Shown here in pieces: positions 10,671 through 21,135 of a DNA stretch of 64,000 nt. Positions within the stretch are counted from its first letter, which is position 1. Each line of letters begins with the position of its first letter. The DNA lies in contig NC_079882.1 of the NCBI RefSeq assembly GCF_029227915.1, positions 13,230,501-13,294,500 on the forward strand, written 5' to 3'. A model generated the notes under the pieces. It worked only from the letters and a program-made list of their open reading frames with translations. It was not told the origin of the DNA and searched no databases. A program made the translations under genes and the position numbers. This DNA comes from Hydractinia symbiolongicarpus (Eukaryota; Cnidaria; Hydrozoa; Anthoathecata; Hydractiniidae).

Positions 10671-11903
10671 ACGGTCCCTAAGAACACGTATGAGAGAGTA
10701 CAGAATGAGATTTTTTAAGGAAAATGGAAAGGATGATGCAATAAAGGAAAAGGATAAGCTGAGGAAATGAAAGAAAAGGGTTACAATGAAGAGTAAAAGA
10801 GTGTCAGAAGAAAAATTGGCCCATCAAAGGATGCTCAATAGAGAAAGCGTGCAAAAGTACAGAGCCAAAGTCCAAATTGCTGAATAAAATAAAAAGCCAG
10901 AAGGATTTGGTTCCAACCAAGGTCTTCGAAAAGCTGTTTAGGAGTTAAAAGAACTTTCTTAACAGTCCATCAAAGAGAAAAGCTGCAGTTAAAAAATTTG
11001 CAGAGAACTATGGTTTATTAGAACCTGTGACTAAACCGAAAAATATCCTCAACCAAGGCACAGTCAATGCCATCGAGATCTTTTACAACTGTGATGATAT
11101 TTCTCGACAAGCACCTGATAAAAGGTGACTACTTTAATGGCATAAATTTTTGCTGGGATTAAATTTTGCGGTTGTGCTCTTCCGCGAAATATTAGTAGTT
11201 CACTGGGACTTTCGCGAATGGGGGATGTTTATCTTTGCTTGTATCAGGAGAAGATCAACTTGATATGTGAAGCATTGCACAAAGAGTTCAATGAGTTCCC
11301 ACTTTACAGCAATAATTTTGTGAAAACTTTGTTTGCTCTCCAGAAATTCGAAAACTTATGTTCGGGAATTGTGACAACTGCAAAGGGCATTTTGATAAGT
11401 TTTGTGGTATATTTGAAGGGATCAAATTGAATAATGAAATTGTTTGGTGTGAATGGATGAGGGTTGAATATGAGGAGAATAAAAATAGTTAAAGAAAAGT
11501 AACTAATCCAGGTTCTCAAACGTCTAAAAAGATGGACAAATGTTTTCAAAACGGGACAGTGGCTGATGTGCTTGATTCGTTGCAAGGAAAAATGCCTTAC
11601 TTTTTGTATCGTGTTTACGTTAAAAAAAAGTAGAATAATTATTTCCAACTGAAGTTTGTATCGATACCTGAAAGAAATGCTGTGGTTCAGGTTGATTTCA
11701 GTTAAAACTACAGTCTGGAGTTTCAAAATAAAGTTCAACGTGCCCATTGGAACCAAGATCAACTTTCTTTGTTTAATTCCTGGTTGAACCAACTTCAAAT
11801 ATCAAAAGTTTTTGTTAGTGAGGATTTAGAACATGAAAAAGTGTCTGTTTTGGTGTACCATATGCATATGTTATTGTCTAAACTGGTAACAGAGTACAAC
11901 ATA

Positions 11904-12698
11904 CAGGGGGCCCAGGGCAAAAACACAGATTTTATTTATGATTTTATGACAATTTACATTGTATTTTTATGATATTTTATGCCATTTACTTCTAACTTCA
12001 TGCAATTTGTTATGAAAATTTAGCTGATTTTATGCCAATTTTATGACAATGCTTAATTTTTACTAATTTCTCAAAGATTTGACAAATTTCCTACATAAAC
12101 TGGATAACCCTTGGAAAACTGGGTACACATAAAAAGTGCTTTGAATTTTGACAGTCTATACTGTTACCACCAAGGTTCATTGCTAAACAATGGGCTAAAT
12201 CAATCTAGTCTAAGGGTTCGCCCCTAAAACTTGTTTCTGTTTTTTATCAACTATTTGCAAAGCTTGTAACATTTCTGCCTTCGGAAATTTGCTAGGCTTA
12301 GGAAGAAACTGCATTGGCTAATAGTGTCATGACACAATTTTGTCAATTTTGAATGCTTCAACACAAATTTTACCATAAGCTGAAAATTTATCATTTTTAA
12401 CAAAACTGAGCCTAGGATAGCTTTTTCCCACTCTGGACGGTGTTTCATCAATCATTATTGTAATTACTAACCTTGAAAAAAGTTGTTCTACTCTCTTCTC
12501 AACTTAAACAATTGCTACATAAAACTCTGGGAAATGTCATAAGAATAAGAAATGCTGAGTAAAGAGCAAAAAAAATTAAAAATAACTGCATAAACAAAAT
12601 TTTGATAAACACATGTACAAAATGCTTATTTTATGGTTTTTGAGAAAAAATTGCTTATTTTATGATTTTTTATGATTTTACGCCAGCTGGGACCCCTG
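11904..12698. mobile_element. hAT-like MITE with 6-bp AACATA duplication
   Basis: Short inverted ends CAGGGGGCCCAG and CTGGGACCCCTG are flanked by perfect direct AACATA at 11898-11903 and 12699-12704. The interior is AT-rich with repeated 'ttttatgattttatgac' near both ends and no convincing gene. CAGGGG ends are hAT-like. The 6-bp target is shorter than the usual 8 bp. It interrupts the transposon gene of 7192-13431 between residues TEYNI and VFSDGPSSQF. Confidence 0.75.
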
Positions 12699-13440
12699 AA
12701 CATAAAGTTGTAGATGTTTTTTCAGATGGTCCATCATCCCAATTCAAAAATCAATACGTGGATTAGATGAACTACACTGGCTCTTTTTTTGCAACTTCTC
12801 ATGGCAAAGGAGCTGTAGATGCTATTGGAGGTACAGTGAAAAGGGAAGTATGGATGGGAACATTGAGTGGAATTGTGATGGTAAATAGCTTAGAGGATTT
12901 GTGCAAATCTGCAAACCAGAAAAATAAAAAAATTGTTGTAAAAGCTGTATCACAAAATGAAATGAAAACACAGCTTGACAATTTAGGTCTCCAGCCTTTG
13001 TTTCTACAATCATCTCCAATTAGCGATATAAAGAAAATGCATTATGTTGGGGTGACATCAGAAACATATGCAATAGAAACTCGAAATTATTTTAATCAGG
13101 TAGAGAAGTTAAATTCTGTTGAACCTAAAAGTGATGACAAATGGAATGATAAAACTTGTGATAAGAAATCTGGGATAGATTTGAAGGTTGAGTATTATGT
13201 TCTTGTTGAGTATGAAGCAGAGCTTTTTCCTGGTGTTATTATGTGTATTATGGATAAATGGATACAATAAAAGCAATGGAGAAGTGCAAAGGTGGTTGGC
13301 ACTGGCCTGAAAAAGATGATGTCATAGATTATGAAAGAAAAAAAGTTGTACGAATGATAAATTTTCCTGTTCCTATAAACAATCGTGGGACATTCAGGGT
13401 ACCAGAGTTGGAAGAAAAGTGGGCTATTTAAAGAAACCTT

Positions 13441-14420
13441 TAGATTTTTTCAGTTTAGTTAATTCGTTCTACATTACTTTAACTACATGTTTTTAGTTTC
13501 TGAACACATTCTGAACACATTTTCTCAGAAACAAAATGTGTTGGGCGGTCACAGAATGAAGATAGATAAGTGTTGTTCCAATGTATTCAAACAAATTGCA
13601 CATAATGAGGACATGCACATAACATAAATATTAAATTTTGAAACATATTGTAACCTAATTGTTATTAATGTGGTTCACATTGCTTTTGTCTTACATGGGG
13701 AACTTTCAGATGCTGTCCAGATCATAAAAATTTTAAAATTACAAGTTTTTAATAGCATATTTCACCATCAGGACAAAAATGAAATGTCTGTTACATTTCG
13801 AAATAATGTCCCTTAAGCTATACTTTTGATGAATTTCCATGAATAAGTTTATGTGAAAAGGTAAAGGCATTAAAATAATGTTAGTTTCGCTATTGTTTAT
13901 ATATTTTTCAACATAACATGTTATTACTGTGTTCCTACTTAAAATAATAAAAACTAAATGCTTTAAAATGTTTGTCCTTTTATTGTAATGTCCGTTACAA
14001 GAAGGTAAAATGGTTGTAGCCTTAGTTATGTTTTTCGTAAACGCTTAAAAGTGTGGTCTAATAAAAAACCTAATCAAAAACATTATATAGCTTAAAACAC
14101 ATTATCCTAAAGTTTATTGCAAAAGAAGAATTTCTTCTAAAGTGAGACTGGTTTCTTTGATCAGTACATTTAGTTTTCAAACTTTGATGTGAAAAATTCA
14201 GTCCACCAGTATTATTTCATACAAGCTCCTGCCTAATTTTTAGAAAGTGGTTTCTTATTTAGAGCAAATAAATTTAAAAGTTATTGCTGTTACAGCTGAT
14301 GGTGCCTTAGAATGCACAAGTTATGTGGAGAGTCAGGAAAACTTGTAGTATATCGCTCTATCAACCTATACAATACAGATAAACGTTTTATATTATTTTT
14401 GCTGGTGTAGCTGATCTTAA
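13441..14420. other. Non-coding, probable 3' flank of the broken transposon
   Basis: AT-rich, no supportable ORF on either strand. It probably includes the 3' untranslated and terminal part of the transposon gene ending at 13431. I could not identify the right TIR of that element. Confidence 0.4.
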
Positions 14421-15122
14421 TAACCCTTCCCGCCCCAGGCATTTTTTACCAAATTATGTCCCTGATCCCAGGCATTTTTAGCAAAAAAAACACATTTTTC
14501 GTAAATTTCATAATATTAGTCTAAAATAAACCTTAACAACTAATTTAAAGCATATACTATGTTTAAAATGCATGTAAGGTATTTCTCTTTTTTTAAAAAA
14601 TGGTCATAAAGCATTATCTAAGTCCCGGCTCGACTCCGGTAATAGACAATTCAGTATAAATTGTAAGTATATAAAAGGAAAGTTGGCAATCCGTCTATTA
14701 GCCATGCTTAGATTGTGCTTATTGGACCACAACTTATGCTTAGTGCTTTAGACTAGCAAATAAAAGGAATGTAAGAGGAACTTCTTCTCAAATATATAAA
14801 ACATAATTTTGAAATATATAAAACATAATGTATATACTAAAACGTTATCGGTTTCTCAGTTCTCTATTCGGACATCATTTGAATATATTTACCAATGAAA
14901 TCTTTGTAATTATGATAAAGCATAAAACAAGGTTCCACACAGAGTGAGAGATAAATTATTCTAGTGTTAAAAAAAATCGACCTTGTTAGTTTTAAAGATA
15001 CAGGGCGGCCGTGAGGGCCGTTCAAAGTGGTCCTAGTGAAATCCCAGACCTGTCCGGGATCGGGATAATTTTAGCATAGCAATATCCCGGACTAGTCCGG
15101 GAACGAGACGGGAAGGGGTAAA
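14421..15122. mobile_element. Possible MITE with TAACCCTTCCCG ends
   Basis: Left TAACCCTTCCCGCCCCAGGC and right gagacgggaaggggta form an imperfect inverted pair (ACCC(C)TTCCCG). Near the right end there are further local inverted bits, agacctgtccggg and cccggactagtccggg. No clear target duplication was found, so boundaries are tentative. Confidence 0.4.
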
Positions 15123-16298
15123 ACAGCTTGCAATTGTCTGTCCAACTACAGTTCTGGTAGAGCAACACGGTACATGTGAAGCAGTGTTTTCCTTTTTTAC
15201 TCTGAAGTCACATAACACAGTTATATCATGAAGATCCTAAAATTGGCTTAAAATTAGTGCCCAAGTTGACAAATGACCACATACATTTGACCACATACAA
15301 AGTAAAAAAATATTTGTAAAAAAATTGCAATTTGTGATTTATAAGTTTTGAATTGCTTGCTGAGAATATTTGGCGTTAGTGTGAATCACACTTGCAAATA
15401 TTCACATCGCACTTGGAAATTTTGCTTACGAGTGCGATTTTCGCACACCATAGCACTCGTAATTCTTTTTACTGGGTGCTTTTTGTAGCTCTGGCATAGT
15501 TTTATTCAAGAAATGGCCTGATGTCTGAGAATCATTGTATCAACTTTACATATTTGCAGAAGTGCAATAAATTGTGTTCTTTTGTTAAGTAGCCTTTGAA
15601 AATCGAAAACTAAAATTTATCTTGTGAAGAATATATTCACCATAATAATCTAAATTTATGAGCTCTTTTTCAGAAATTTATGCCACCTGAAGGTCTTTTA
15701 AGGTATCTTTACCAATGCAGGATATAAATGGGTCATATGTTTCGCCACTTCTGCAAGTAAACTATTGCTAAATCGCGTTTCTTCAAATTTTAATGGTAAG
15801 ATATTTTCCTTCAATATACCATGAAAATACATGTAAAAATTTTCAGCATCTTCAGAATATATATCAATTATCTGAACTTATTCCATAGTTCAATAGCATT
15901 GTCAGTTGAAAATAAAAGATTTTCTTTCGAGAACAAGCATTTATAATATTTTCAACCAAGCACAAATCTTTAAAGCATAAATCAGCACGTTTAGTTACAA
16001 TTAATTTTAAAGTTACAGTACTGGAATTAGGTGTCCTGACACCTAATTTGTGAGCGCGTATCATGCATGATGCGAACGATCCACAATACAATCGTGACCA
16101 AATAGAAATGTTAACAAAAAACTTTGCAATAGTCGCAATGTATAAAACCATTAATCGTGCGTGTTGCGATGGATCGTGAATAACATTCGAAATATTAAAC
16201 AATAGATGGGTATAATCTTTGTGTCTTTGTTTTTATTTTTTTACATTTAAAAATTCTTTAGCATCTTGTATTTTTATTAGAAATTGGATTTTAGAAAT
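15123..16298. other. Intergenic, no gene recognised
   Basis: Contains small palindromes (for example gtgtgaatcacac near 15379 and ggtgtcctgacacc near 16028). A 112-codon minus-strand open frame at 15864-16202 has no recognisable domain. I do not call it a gene. Confidence 0.4.
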
Positions 16299-16640
16299 AA
16301 GGCGACTCCAACTTAATTAGTTGTTCTCCCGGCAAAGTAGATAGTAGTTTACGATTGGTCGGTCAGTGAAATAAAAATAATTTTATCGAGAATGTATGAA
16401 TGGTTGGAACAACAAAAAGTATAAAAAAATAACAACGGAGGAGGGTGTTACTACAAGCATGTTTTTCTATGCATGTTTTGCTTGTATTAGAGAATGTATT
16501 AGCGAATGTCCGATTTAATGAAAGTTCGTGGAAAAAAAGAATGTATGGTTGGAACAACAACAAAAATAATAATAAAAAAATAACAACCTAAGGAGGGTGT
16601 TACGACAAGATTTCAAACGTATGCAATTTATATTTTTTAG
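16299..16640. mobile_element. Left half of a GGCGACTCC-TIR MITE
   Basis: It starts with GGCGACTCCAACTTAATTAG (flanked by TAA) and continues with gaatgtatg..ttggaacaacaa and ggagggtgttac-acaag. The same ends and internal segments occur in the copy at 39888-40555 and, inverted, at 35541-36035. A matching right end is not visible here, so the copy is truncated or rearranged. Confidence 0.6.
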
Positions 16641-17071
16641 TTGCATAGAAAAAAGAAGAAGAATTTGTCTCACTAAAAAAATGTCTAGTACTCCAGGCGA
16701 AAAGATAAAAAACTTGTTTTCAAAAGTTATGCATAGAGAATTTTTCTTGCGTTGTTGTGAAAGCTGTACAGCAAGAATTTCGTTTGTGCTGTTTGGAAAG
16801 TTATACAGAATATACCTGCGTTGTTTTGATACAGCAGGTTAAACTTAGGCCTGTTTCCAAATTTATACAGCAAGTTATTATTCTCCCACTTAAAATAATA
16901 AAAAACAAAAGTTATTTTTAATAAAAAAGTTTTGTGTTTTAATGTTTTTTGTATGTGCGTGCATAAAAACAAAAAATTTTAGACACAAAGACAAAAGAAA
17001 AAAATTGTAGAAGTTGTAGAAAAACTCAAAAGAAATAAAGGATAACCTTGCGATGTCCTTCTATGCTTTAA

Positions 17072-17896
17072 GTGTTATTGCAAGAACGTCTAAAATCTGC
17101 TGCAGATGTGAAACAGGTATGGCTAGCAGATGATGTAACTGGTGCTGGTAAAATTATTGGCCTGAAAAAGTGGTGGGACGGTGTGATTAAAGACAGAAAA
17201 AACTACGGTTATTATGTCAACGAGAGTAAATCATGGATGATTTGCAAAAGTGAAGCGTTTAAACTTGAAGCCAGAAAAATTTTCAGCCACTTGTCAATAC
17301 AATTTAAGGCAACAGGAAAACGACATCTTGGAGCTTGAATTGGAAGCAAAGAGTTTCGTGATGAATATGCAAATAATAAAACTAGTCAATGGTGTGAAGA
17401 AACAGTAGTTTGCGGTTCTGTCAACAGTAGCGTTGACAGAACCGCAAGCAGCCTTTGCAGCTTTTACACATGGCGAGTTAAACAAATTTACATATTTCAT
17501 GCGTACAATACCTGGTATGGAAGAATATTTAGTACCTCTAAATACGATCACATCCGAATTGAAACGTCAATTAGTAAGATGTATAAGAAGCATGAAGCTT
17601 CTATTAGATAACGTGTATTAGATAACGAACATGGCACATTCACCCCACTTGTCTTTTCCATAAACTGGGGAATGAGCAAAGAATGTTCTGCATTTCACAA
17701 ATTTCTTGCAAAAAAAATTTCACAGAAATCCGGCAAACAATACAATAAAATAATGACTTGGATGAGATGTAAACTCTCCTTCGTAATAATAAAATCTGCT
17801 TTGCTTTGCCTTAGAGGTTCAAGATCCCTGAATACCAATTTGCACACAGAGGTGGTTGATGATTTTGATCTTGCCTGTGTAGATGCCAGAATATAA
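17072..17896 (+). pseudogene. Retroelement reverse transcriptase remnant, C-terminal half with deletion
   Basis: Pieces in shifting frames are at 17072-17338 (VWLADDVTGAGKIIGLKKWW, then YGYYVNESKSWMICKSEAF and ATGKRHLGA), 17336-17400 (GSKEFRDEYANNK), 17433-17540 (EPQAAFAAFTHGELNKFTYF, MRTIPGMEEY) and 17625-17896 (HGTFTPLVFSINWGMSKECS to SALLCLRGSR). LADD corresponds to the RT catalytic box. This pattern belongs to an uncharacterised RT protein family common in corals and other cnidarians. The domain seen at 34505-35071 should lie between EEYLVPL and HGTFTPL but is deleted here. A 38-bp perfect hairpin lies at 17410-17447. It is dead. Confidence 0.65.
17410..17447. repeat. Perfect 16-bp hairpin inside RT remnant
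   Basis: ttgcggttctgtcaac, six-base loop agtagc, then gttgacagaaccgcaa. Only the right arm fits the RT reading (EPQAAFAAF follows), so the left arm looks like a templated inverted insertion. Confidence 0.9.
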
Positions 17897-17899
17897 AGT

Positions 17900-18520
17900 T
17901 TTTATTTTATTTAGTCACCAATGCGCACTTCGCTTCTATTCAGCTTGCGTGCCTCATAGCCTTTGACAATAAAGTTTTACTCTATAATGTCCATTTTTTA
18001 TCAATTTTTATTTTATTTAACCTTAGTCTATTTATATTTTAATTAAATTTTAATTACTTTTAATGAATAAATATATTTATTTTATTAAAAAAGAACTAAA
18101 GGACGGCACAGAAATGTTGAAACTCAAAAACTATAACATCCAAAAATTGAAAAAATGAATTGAAAAAATCTAATATCAAGAAAATTGAATGGCAACCTTA
18201 TTAAATAAATAAAAAATATTGGCATCACTTTCGTCTCCAACCTTGATTGGGAGATCATTATAAAATTTTGCTCCCATATAGTAAAAATACTTTTTTCCAC
18301 ACTCAATCTTACATTATGGAAGTTTTAACTTTTGGTTATTTTTCTGACAATCTGCTCTGCACGTTGTTCCAATAATTTCAGTTTGGACAACTGTGTTCTT
18401 GTGAAATGCAGCCTTACCATGTTCGTATAAGTCAGCATTGGAGAAACCGCAGATAAGAAAATACGCAAAGCTCCAGCCTGCAATAAGTTTGAATGCAGCA
18501 TTTTTCATCCATGTGCAGCA
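17900..18520. other. Non-coding AT-rich stretch
   Basis: No gene is seen up to the Harbinger remnant. A minus-strand open frame (18314-18694) overlaps the Harbinger start and has no recognisable domain. Confidence 0.4.
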
Positions 18521-18606
18521 ATAGAGTGCTGCAAAATTCTTGCAGCAAATTTTATCTGTGGCCCCACCATCCAAAAAATTCTGCGATATTGTGTCATTAT
18601 TAGACA

Positions 18607-19117
18607 TGAGCATGAAGAGACAACAAGCTCTAATCTGTGTTGCTCTGCTTCTTGACGATGCAGAGGAAGAAGAAAAAGCAAATAAAAAAGTCAAGCGAAC
18701 TCTCTGGGTAAAACCATGGGTTCAATCTTCAATCTCTTTCAAGAATTACTTTTAGATGACAAAAAATCATTTAAAGACTACATACGAATGGATAGAATGC
18801 ACCTTGATTACCTTGTAGAAAGATTATACCCCTATCTCGAAAAACAAGATACTGTCATGAAAGAGAGTATCAAACGAAGGGAACAATGTTGTTTATTTTT
18901 ACGATACGTAGCAAGTGGAAAATCGTTTAGATCCTTGGAATATCAATTTCGAATAAGCAAACGTTCTATATCAAGAATAGTTTTAAGAGTGGCACAAGGG
19001 ATTATTGACGAACTTCAACAACAATATTTAAAAACCCTAAGCACAGTTAACGAATGGTTTGAAATCTCAGAAAAATTCTTGCAGCGATGGAATAGTGTTG
19101 AAAACCTGAACCATTAG
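18607..19117 (+). pseudogene. PIF/Harbinger transposase, N-terminal part
   Basis: First frame from 18607 (MKRQQALICVALLLDDAEEE, then KRTLWVKPWV) switches by frameshift near 18740 to FQELLLDDKKSFKDYIRMDR. It continues through a HARBI1-like N-terminal helix-turn-helix (RREQCCLFLRYVASGKSFRS, ISKRSISRIV), VAQGIIDELQQQYL and EWFEISEKFLQRWN, then stops at 19117. The following catalytic DDE region (normally starting just after the conserved WN) is absent. A small minus-strand frame overlaps the break. The WVRPW-like start and RWN motif are diagnostic of the family. It is a truncated, frame-shifted copy. Confidence 0.8.
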
Positions 19118-19378
19118 GGAATGTAATGTTGCCAAAATTAGGAAATGGTTGGGCGTAAAAGTAGTAGCATTGGTTAAATGTCCTTGTTCGTAATAGAAAA
19201 ATAAATCAAATATATTCTTCTTCAGCAGCGTCCAGTCTTTTGGATTGTATTGTAACAAGTTATTTGCTACTGTTCTTCCAAACAAATGTGCGCGTTCCTC
19301 GAGTGTACTTCCAGGTGTCTTAGGTAGACAAGGTTTCGGTTCTGTGGTACCGTATTTTCCGGTATTTAACCCGCACAT
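19067..19378 (-). pseudogene. Fragment with BESS-like motif, possible Harbinger accessory protein
   Basis: Encodes ERAHLFGRTVANNLLQYNPK followed by DWTLLKKNIFDLFFYYEQGH. This resembles the short C-terminal BESS-type motif of MADF/BESS proteins, which Harbinger elements often carry beside their transposase. The last residues overlap the transposase frame on the other strand and are probably not real. No MADF domain is seen. The upstream end is cut by the TIR element starting at 19350. Confidence 0.35.
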
Positions 19379-20564
19379 TGTATAACCTGCAGTTGCATAT
19401 CGTGTTAAGAAAAAAACTTAGTGTATTTTTACTTACCCTAATCATTTTATGTTCTGTTTTTTTCATGCTGGAGACAAGTGGGGGACGTTTAAACTTGTGA
19501 ACCCAAAACACAAGAACCGAGTCTCTGAACTAGCGACTCTCTCAGTTTTCCTTGTCTCCGATTGCCGAAGTAATAATGAATTAAAATTAATTTGACAAGT
19601 CAATCTTCTGCTAATGCCGACAGTATTTAATCAGACAACGCTGTTTTCTTTTTATTTGTAGACATTAGTTTCAGGCAATAATAACTCTTGATTTCTGCGA
19701 TTAAACAAACAAACAAAAAATCAGGTTATAAACCTAAAGTTAAATCTCTGTTTTTTATGTATATTTAATTTTCTTGGCATAAAAATAAACAATATAATAA
19801 TCATCACAGATTGTCTATAACAGGGATGAACAGAACGTTCTTTTCTAATGTTTATAGAATTTTGTTATCTATTTACATCTCAGCAATCACAGTGTGCATG
19901 ATAAAATGAATGGCAGCAATAAAGACGAGATAGTTGCGTGTGTCTAATTAACTGTATTTTATATTTATTTTTGATATTTTTGGTGGCGACCTGTTGCTCA
20001 AAGGTAGCAAAGAAAAAAAATAAAATTATTATCTATAGTTTAATTTTAACATTTTTCAATATTTTTAACAGAAATTAATAATTAAGTCCTGGGCACTTGG
20101 TTGTGAAATAACTGCCAATTAAACCTAAAAATGATACCTGCTATATTGCTCTATTACCAGAAGCGAATCATTTCAATGTACTCAATGTGATTGCAAAGAT
20201 ATAAATAGATTAGGATTATATTCAAAACAAAAGAAAAATGATCTCCAGAATCGTGTTTCAGAGAGAGCTCGTAATATTAGCACTGGCAAGCAATAGAAAG
20301 TTAAGAAATTTTACTGTGTGAAAAAAATCACGTAGTTGAAGTAAGATTACGTAGATATAGGATCGTGCATGCAGTTATATTAATGTACGCATTTCATCCC
20401 GTTGCTACTATTTTCTTCATTGAATGTATAAACTTTAAATTTCACAATAAATGACAGAAATTATAAAACTTATCACATACCCCGCACCACATTATAACCC
20501 GCACCAACGGTGGAAGTCGTAAAAATCAACTTATAAGCCGCAGGTTATATACCGGAAAATATGG
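19350..20564. mobile_element. TA-flanked TIR element (Tc1/mariner-like MITE)
   Basis: Left CCGTATTTTCCGGTATTTAA and right (reverse complement) CCATATTTTCCGGTATATAA, both continuing into CC(C/T)GC, are flanked by TA at 19348-19349 and 20565-20566. The 1.2-kb interior is AT-rich and non-coding. A segment at about 19510-19670 (ctgaactagcgactctctca, acaacgctgttttctttttat) recurs at about 44155-44295. Confidence 0.65.
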
Positions 20565-20566
20565 TA

Positions 20567-21135
20567 AACGTCTTATAAAGTTCTATTTCTATAGTATTCT
20601 CAGTCATGTCTTTGCGAATAATAAAATTTAAAAGGACAACCTTCTGAATATTCATTGCCTTGGGCGTGTAAAAGTATCACCATCATCATGAGTATGCTTG
20701 AAAGGTGTGACATTTTAAAAAACCTTTAAAACACTTTTTCGTAGTGTTTTTTTTTCCGTATACCATCTATTACATTTCAAATCTCCTTTACAAAACTACA
20801 TAAGATCTACAAGGGAGAGTACTATTGTGCTGAAGCCAACGTGTTTATCTAAAAGCGATTTTTTTTTATTTTCAAAAAAAACATCAATTCTCTAGATATT
20901 ACATCTTAAAGATGAAAGTTTAAGTTAAAAAATGGCTTTATAGAAAAAGTAAAATAAATCAAAAACGGGGACTTGGGATTGTTTTTACATACATCTATCA
21001 CAATTCTAAAGAACTTTGAATGAGATTTGGAAACAAAGTAGTTTTGTAAATAAAGTCACTTTTTTGAAGGCAGGGTGTGTTTCAAAAATGTCTCTGCACT
21101 TTTCAGGAGTTAAAAAGTTAAAAATTATTTTTATA
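20567..21135. other. Non-coding spacer between two TIR elements
   Basis: About 570 bp, AT-rich, no gene. Poly-T/poly-A tracts at 20735-20755 and 20860-20885. Confidence 0.4.

Larger units (their letters stand above)
7235..10678 (+). mobile_element. 3.4-kb TIR element carrying HTH and BEN-domain genes
   Basis: Terminal inverted repeats of about 27 bp (left GGGATCGTCTCAAAATGTTC, right reverse complement GGGACCGTCTCAAAATGTTC, both continuing GTACGT) are flanked by direct TAA (7232-7234, 10679-10681). The 3-bp TAA target and GGG start resemble PIF/Harbinger. No Harbinger DDE transposase is encoded. The cargo is a two-exon helix-turn-helix gene (7806-8387) and a BEN-domain gene (8404-9621). Both ends hold dense arrays of TACGAA/TTCGTA motifs. 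The element sits inside the coding sequence of another transposon, so it is younger than that copy. It could be a non-autonomous element of an undescribed family that relies on a transposase elsewhere. Confidence 0.8.
7192..13431 (+). pseudogene. Broken transposon gene (GGTVKR-motif family), split by two insertions
   Basis: Coding pieces lie at 7192-7234, 10682-10887, 11041-11130, 11218-11903 and 12705-13431, interrupted by the elements at 7235-10678 and 11904-12698. The start is basic (MENRSTKKCEPTSLR, then TRMREYRMRFFKENG). Later come NCDNCKGHFDKFCG, AVVQVDFS, FSDGPSSQFKNQY and SFFATSHGKGAVDAIGGTVKR, ending in a WHWP and VPELEEKWAI tail. I associate the DGPSSQFKN ... HGKG..D.IGGTVKR signature with uncharacterised multi-copy cut-and-paste transposon proteins of cnidarians and arthropods. 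I cannot name the superfamily. There are stops and frameshifts in addition to the two insertions, for example TGA after KDKLRK. Removing either insertion with one target copy rejoins the reading. Confidence 0.7.

Noticed and set aside
15864-16202. 112-codon minus-strand open frame
   Set aside because: No recognisable domain, no splice or neighbour context, lies in AT-rich repeat-like sequence; most likely chance.
18314-18694. 126-codon minus-strand frame with Cys pairs
   Set aside because: Overlaps the Harbinger transposase start on the + strand and has no domain; probable shadow.
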